Shown here: piece by piece, positions 61,562 through 64,000 of the stretch | How positions within the stretch are numbered: position 1 is the stretch's first letter | Layout: each line of letters begins with the position of its first letter | NCBI GenBank assembly: GCA_023300545.1 | Contig: JALZVT010000002.1 | Coordinates: forward strand, 1-64,000 | DNA from: Pseudomonadales bacterium | Lineage (GTDB): Bacteria > Pseudomonadota > Gammaproteobacteria > Pseudomonadales > Azotimanducaceae | Length of the DNA: 64,000 nucleotides | Direction: 5' to 3' | Notes under the pieces: model-generated | What the model saw: the letters and a program-made list of their open reading frames with translations, nothing else | What the model was told of the DNA's origin: nothing | Database searches by the model: none | Position numbers and translations under genes: made by a program

Positions 61562-62059
61562 ATGACGATCGAATACCATATTAATCAGCGTGACGAACTC
61601 ATCACGTTCACGATGAAAGGCAGCATCAGCCCGTCTGAAGCCTGCGTGCAGGTTGACGAAATGCTCAACGATGCCGATTTCGATGCCAACCTGCCCCAAT
61701 TGGTTGACCTACGAGAAGCGCACATCGCAGGATCAAAAACCAACCGATTGCGCTTTGAGAAGTTTCTTCTGGGTGACTATCGGCCGCGGCTAAAGGCCAG
61801 CGTTGCCATTGTGGTCAATCCACAATGGGACGAGGACACCTGCGCCCAGGCTTTCCTGCTGAGTTGCGCTCTGCACCGCGCCGAACTCTTTGACGATTGG
61901 GGCCAAGCCTGCAAATGGTTGATCAAGAAAGAGTTTTCTTCCTCACTGGCTGACATTGATGCGATCGTCAATGAGCCAAGCGACAGCCTGTCTAACAGTG
62001 ACGAAGACCCAGACAACCCTCCGGAAGATTCAGAGCATCAGGCTGAACACAGCCATTAG
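61562..62059 (+). CDS. STAS/SpoIIAA-like hypothetical protein
   Basis: A 165-aa protein with an N-terminal STAS-like fold pattern (IEYHINQRDELITFTMKGSISPSEACVQVDEML; LPQLVDLREAHIAGS) and a strongly acidic C-terminal tail (SLSNSDEDPDNPPEDSEHQAEHSH). Similar proteins are common in marine gammaproteobacteria; function is unknown. Its last 30 bp overlap a small membrane-protein gene on the opposite strand. Confidence 0.7.
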   Translation: MTIEYHINQRDELITFTMKGSISPSEACVQVDEMLNDADFDANLPQLVDLREAHIAGSKTNRLRFEKFLLGDYRPRLKASVAIVVNPQWDEDTCAQAFLLSCALHRAELFDDWGQACKWLIKKEFSSSLADIDAIVNEPSDSLSNSDEDPDNPPEDSEHQAEHSH

Positions 62060-62173
62060 CACCGCCATGACCAACCAGAACAGGTAACGACTGAGGTAGG
62101 CGAGGGTTTCATCGCGGGTTGCTGATGAATTGGCAAACGGCTCTTTGGTGTCTGAAATCGGAGCGTTGGACAT
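62030..62173 (-). CDS. Small (47-aa) single-pass membrane protein
   Basis: Reverse-strand ATG at 62173 is preceded by AGGAAAGG and opens a frame MSNAPISDTKEPFANSSATRDETLAYLSRYLFWLVMAVLMAVFSLML. The first 27 residues are polar, and the rest is one transmembrane helix. I do not recognise it. The good ribosome-binding site and coding-like first half support translation. It overlaps the 3' end of the STAS-like gene by 30 bp. Confidence 0.6.
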   Translation of the reverse strand: MSNAPISDTKEPFANSSATRDETLAYLSRYLFWLVMAVLMAVFSLML

Positions 62174-62541
62174 GAGAAGCCTTTCCTGATGAAGGGCAAC
62201 AGTCTTGCTCGTAAAGTTATTTGCTTCAATCCGATCTGGTGGGGATCTTGTCTGGTCAATGTAACTGACAAGCCCGTGAGCCCGTCTGAGTTACTGCATA
62301 CATCACCTGGCAAACAGCCCAAATTCCCTCGCGCACCCCTCTGAAATAGACCAGATAGGCCCTCAATAAGGCGCCTTAAATGCGCAAAACAAGCGACCTA
62401 ACAGCCGCTAAAAGTGAAAGAACTATGGAACCTTGAACCAAGAGCGTTGCTAACGCATTGAAGTGGCAGAGGATTTCAAATGCTGGGAGTTAGCTAACAT
62501 AAAACGGCTTTTTTTCGCCGAACAGAGGCGCTATATTGAAC

Positions 62542-62628
62542 GCCTCACTAGCCGGGACTGTATGAATATACAGTGTAATTCTCCTCGGCAGGGTAATGAC
62601 ACCACCGTACAGCCCGGCTAGTTGAGGC
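62542..62628. repeat. Imperfect inverted repeat with bulges
   Basis: The arm at 62542-62562 (GCCTCA-CTAGCCGGG-ACTGTA) is complementary to 62608-62628 (TACAG-CCCGGCTAG-TTGAGGC) apart from a single unpaired base in each arm. It encloses 45 nt. It resembles a folded recombination site or an RNA stem but fits no consensus I know. Confidence 0.65.
62557..62574. promoter_or_regulatory. LexA-box-like palindrome
   Basis: ACTGTATGAATATACAGT is a perfect inverted repeat with a 4-nt centre, and contains CTGT-N8-ACAG, the gammaproteobacterial LexA operator pattern. No gene starts nearby on either strand, so SOS control is unproven. It partly overlaps the left arm of the larger inverted repeat. Confidence 0.4.
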
Positions 62629-62641
62629 CACTCTTTATCAT

Positions 62642-62721
62642 AAGCCGCCGCAGGCGCTCTATCTTAAGCCGCCGCTTTCTATCATAAGCCGCCGCAGGCG
62701 CTTTCCTTATACAAGCCGCCG
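62642..62721. repeat. Four-copy short tandem repeat with AAGCCGCC core
   Basis: AAGCCGCCG occurs at 62642, 62666, 62686 and 62713, spaced 24, 20 and 27 bp, with CAGGCGCT or CTTTCTATC between copies. The array ends next to the cysQ stop codon. Its GC-rich core could form small hairpins with GGCGGCGTT at 62731 of the cysQ end. Confidence 0.6.
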
Positions 62722-62724
62722 TCG

Positions 62725-63573
62725 CTAGTCGGGCGGCGTTAGGGTCGGTAGCCGGCTCATCCAATCGTAGCTTGCATCACCTAAGGCGAGAAACTCTGGG
62801 TTTAGCAGAGAATCTTTGGTGTTGTAGCGCATCGGCTTGCCATCAAACGTCACCACGCAACCACCCGCAGCAACCAGCACGGCATCCGCTGCAGCAATGT
62901 CCCACTCAGAGGTTGGTCCAAGACGCGGGTAGATGTCCGCCTCGCCTTCCGCCAGCGTGCACAACTTCAGCGAGCTGCCCATCGGCTTGCGATCGACACC
63001 ACCAAACTCGGTACTCACTGCGTCCAGATAGGCCTCCAGTCGCTCACCGCCATGACTACGGCTCGCAACTGCTGTGACACTTGAATGCTGCGCAATCTGG
63101 GTCTCTGCCTTACGGCCGGCCAACGGAGTTTGCTTGCCATTCTGGAACAACAACGCCTGACCCGAGTTGACGTCGCCAAAAAAGACGCGATCCTGCACAG
63201 GTACGCCCACCACGCCGAGAACACTCTGGTGGCCATCGATTAGGGCAACGTTAACGGTGAATTCGCCATTGCGGTTCACAAACTCCTTGGTGCCATCTAA
63301 CGGATCAATAATCCAGTAACGCGACCAACTCTGTCGTACCGCAAACTCCGGCGCCTTCTCCTCCTCTGACAGCACAGGGATATCCGGGGTGAGCTCTGCA
63401 AGACCGGCGACAAGCACGTTATGCGCTGCGAGATCAGCCTGGGTGAGCGGTGAATCGTCCGCTTTGTCCATCACCTCAAAGTCAGTCTCATATATTGCAA
63501 GAATGGCGCGACCCGCCTTCTCAGCCAGATCTACCAGCTGTTGCGGGGTTGGTAAGTCAGTATGTGTTGTCAT
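62725..63573 (-). CDS. cysQ: 3'(2'),5'-bisphosphate nucleotidase CysQ
   Basis: A 282-aa inositol-monophosphatase-superfamily enzyme. PVLSEEEKAP, WIIDPLDGTKEFVNRNGEFTVNVALI and GPTSEWDIAAADAVLVAAGG are the metal-binding motifs. It converts 3'-phosphoadenosine 5'-phosphate to AMP, recycling the by-product of sulfate assimilation. ATG at 63573 follows AAGGA; a longer frame to 63822 overlaps nudE. It lies 16 bp downstream of nudE, as in E. coli-type neighbourhoods where the two are linked. Confidence 0.92.
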   Translation of the reverse strand: MTTHTDLPTPQQLVDLAEKAGRAILAIYETDFEVMDKADDSPLTQADLAAHNVLVAGLAELTPDIPVLSEEEKAPEFAVRQSWSRYWIIDPLDGTKEFVNRNGEFTVNVALIDGHQSVLGVVGVPVQDRVFFGDVNSGQALLFQNGKQTPLAGRKAETQIAQHSSVTAVASRSHGGERLEAYLDAVSTEFGGVDRKPMGSSLKLCTLAEGEADIYPRLGPTSEWDIAAADAVLVAAGGCVVTFDGKPMRYNTKDSLLNPEFLALGDASYDWMSRLPTLTPPD

Positions 63574-63589
63574 GTGAAATCCTTTTTTC

Positions 63590-64000
63590 TTATGTTGATT
63601 GATCGGCTTGGGCAGAGAGCGCTTCGGGGTAAGTGGCTGTATTTGCAAATGGCGCCCCCTGAACAAGGCGGCGTTGGGCGAGATGCACAGCGGCGAGCGC
63701 CCGCGCCTCGTCAAACTCTTCACAGTCGTAAAGCTGCTCAATGGCCGCCAGTGGCCAGGGCACCAGCTGTAACTCTTCAGGCTCATCACCCACCAGAGGT
63801 GCGGCGTACAAGCCCTGGGCAAGAATGACGTGAATGGTAAAGCCCATATGACTAGGGGCGATGTTCAAGTGGCGTAAATAGGTGAGTTGCTTCGCGCCAA
63901 AGCCTATCTCTTCGCGCAACTCGCGCTGCGCGGCCTGCTCTAGCGTTTCGCCTTGTTCACTGGTCCCTTTAGGCAATGTCAGCTGATAACGATGCACGCC
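63590..64000 (-). CDS. nudE: ADP compounds hydrolase NudE, 5' end cut by window
   Basis: The frame is open to the window end (at least 136 residues). The Nudix box KGTSEQGETLEQAAQRELREEIGFGA is intact, and LTYLRHLNIAPSHMGFTIHVILAQGLYAAPLVGDEPEELQLVPWPL closely resembles NudE. It hydrolyses ADP-ribose, NADH and similar ADP compounds. It is co-directional with cysQ 16 bp downstream. The start codon lies beyond the window. Confidence 0.9.
   Translation of the reverse strand, partial: GVHRYQLTLPKGTSEQGETLEQAAQRELREEIGFGAKQLTYLRHLNIAPSHMGFTIHVILAQGLYAAPLVGDEPEELQLVPWPLAAIEQLYDCEEFDEARALAAVHLAQRRLVQGAPFANTATYPEALSAQADQST

Larger units (their letters stand above)
62174..62724. other. 550-bp structured non-coding region
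   Basis: No credible gene is seen. The left part (62174-62500) is plain intergenic sequence, including the promoter of the 47-aa gene. The right part holds a long imperfect inverted repeat, a nested LexA-like palindrome and a tandem repeat, each listed separately, directly downstream of cysQ. Confidence 0.6.

Noticed and set aside
62542-62628. Integron attC site
   Set aside because: The bulged inverted repeat recalls attC, but the ends (GCCTCAC and GTTGAGG) do not match RYYYAAC and GTTRRRY, and no integrase or cassette genes are present.
1-64000. tRNA, rRNA, CRISPR arrays, insertion sequences or prophage genes
   Set aside because: No transposase, integrase or phage protein, no spaced repeat array and no T-loop-bearing cloverleaf was noticed; tRNA detection by eye is not exhaustive.

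Overview
The 64 kb window reads as chromosomal DNA of a free-living, probably marine, aerobic gammaproteobacterium. No rRNA or taxonomic marker is present, so this is inferred from gene content: moderately GC-rich coding DNA, NudE, CysQ, SurE and TrpS of gammaproteobacterial type, a TonB receptor, a type IV pilin-like protein, and many genes for acyl-CoA, fatty-acid and small-molecule turnover. Genes are tightly packed on both strands. I saw no phage, transposase, CRISPR array, rRNA or tRNA.

Layout. 1-10.9 kb: a ProA-like dehydrogenase (cut by the window edge), DUF1272, an SDR, three crotonase-fold enzymes, a P-loop ATPase, a rhomboid protease, an RraA-family protein, a lone pseudopilin, an AlkC-like DNA glycosylase and an MFS permease. 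11-15.4 kb: trpS, convergent with a photolyase/PhyH pair (ATGA overlap) followed upstream by a DUF1295 membrane enzyme. 15.7-25.9 kb: a quinone oxidoreductase, a Nudix hydrolase, a PPOX flavoprotein, YceI, NIPSNAP, an RRM protein, surE, cystathionine beta-synthase, a GlpD-like dehydrogenase with an epimerase, YidB-like protein and a GST. 26-32.7 kb: a compact minus-strand operon (penicillin-acylase-family hydrolase, NIPSNAP-like protein, SAM methyltransferase, PhyH dioxygenase), divergent from an MFS transporter. 32.8-35.1 kb: two small envelope proteins and an M20 peptidase.

35.2-41.5 kb is the most notable stretch. Five plus-strand genes (acyl-CoA dehydrogenase, selenoprotein, unknown 370-aa protein, lipoprotein carboxylesterase, benzoylformate-decarboxylase-like ThDP enzyme) form a probable operon. 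The second gene looks like two small ORFs, but they share one frame and are separated by a single TGA that sits exactly in the motif U-G-S-C. It is therefore best read as one 182-aa UGSC-family selenoprotein.

41.5-46 kb: a ZnuD-like TonB receptor with a His/acid-rich loop, a small exported HxH/CxxC protein, a GST, and a membrane protein/XRE regulator/DUF2834 module with a palindromic operator. 46-53.6 kb: M48-TerB protein, MutT-type Nudix, GDPD lipoprotein, methyltransferase, HSL esterase, haem-dependent N-demethylase-family protein and AtoE. 53.6-64 kb: a self-sufficient CYP102-type P450-reductase fusion, a citrate-synthase-family enzyme with a divergent LysR regulator, ketopantoate reductase-like protein, an acyl-CoA dehydrogenase that probably starts at CTG, a STAS-like protein, a 47-aa membrane protein, a 550-bp structured non-coding region, cysQ and partial nudE.

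Two themes recur: acyl-CoA and oxidative chemistry (crotonases, acyl-CoA dehydrogenases, PhyH enzymes, P450, AtoE), and economical packing, with ATGA-coupled genes and at least eight convergent pairs whose 3' ends overlap.
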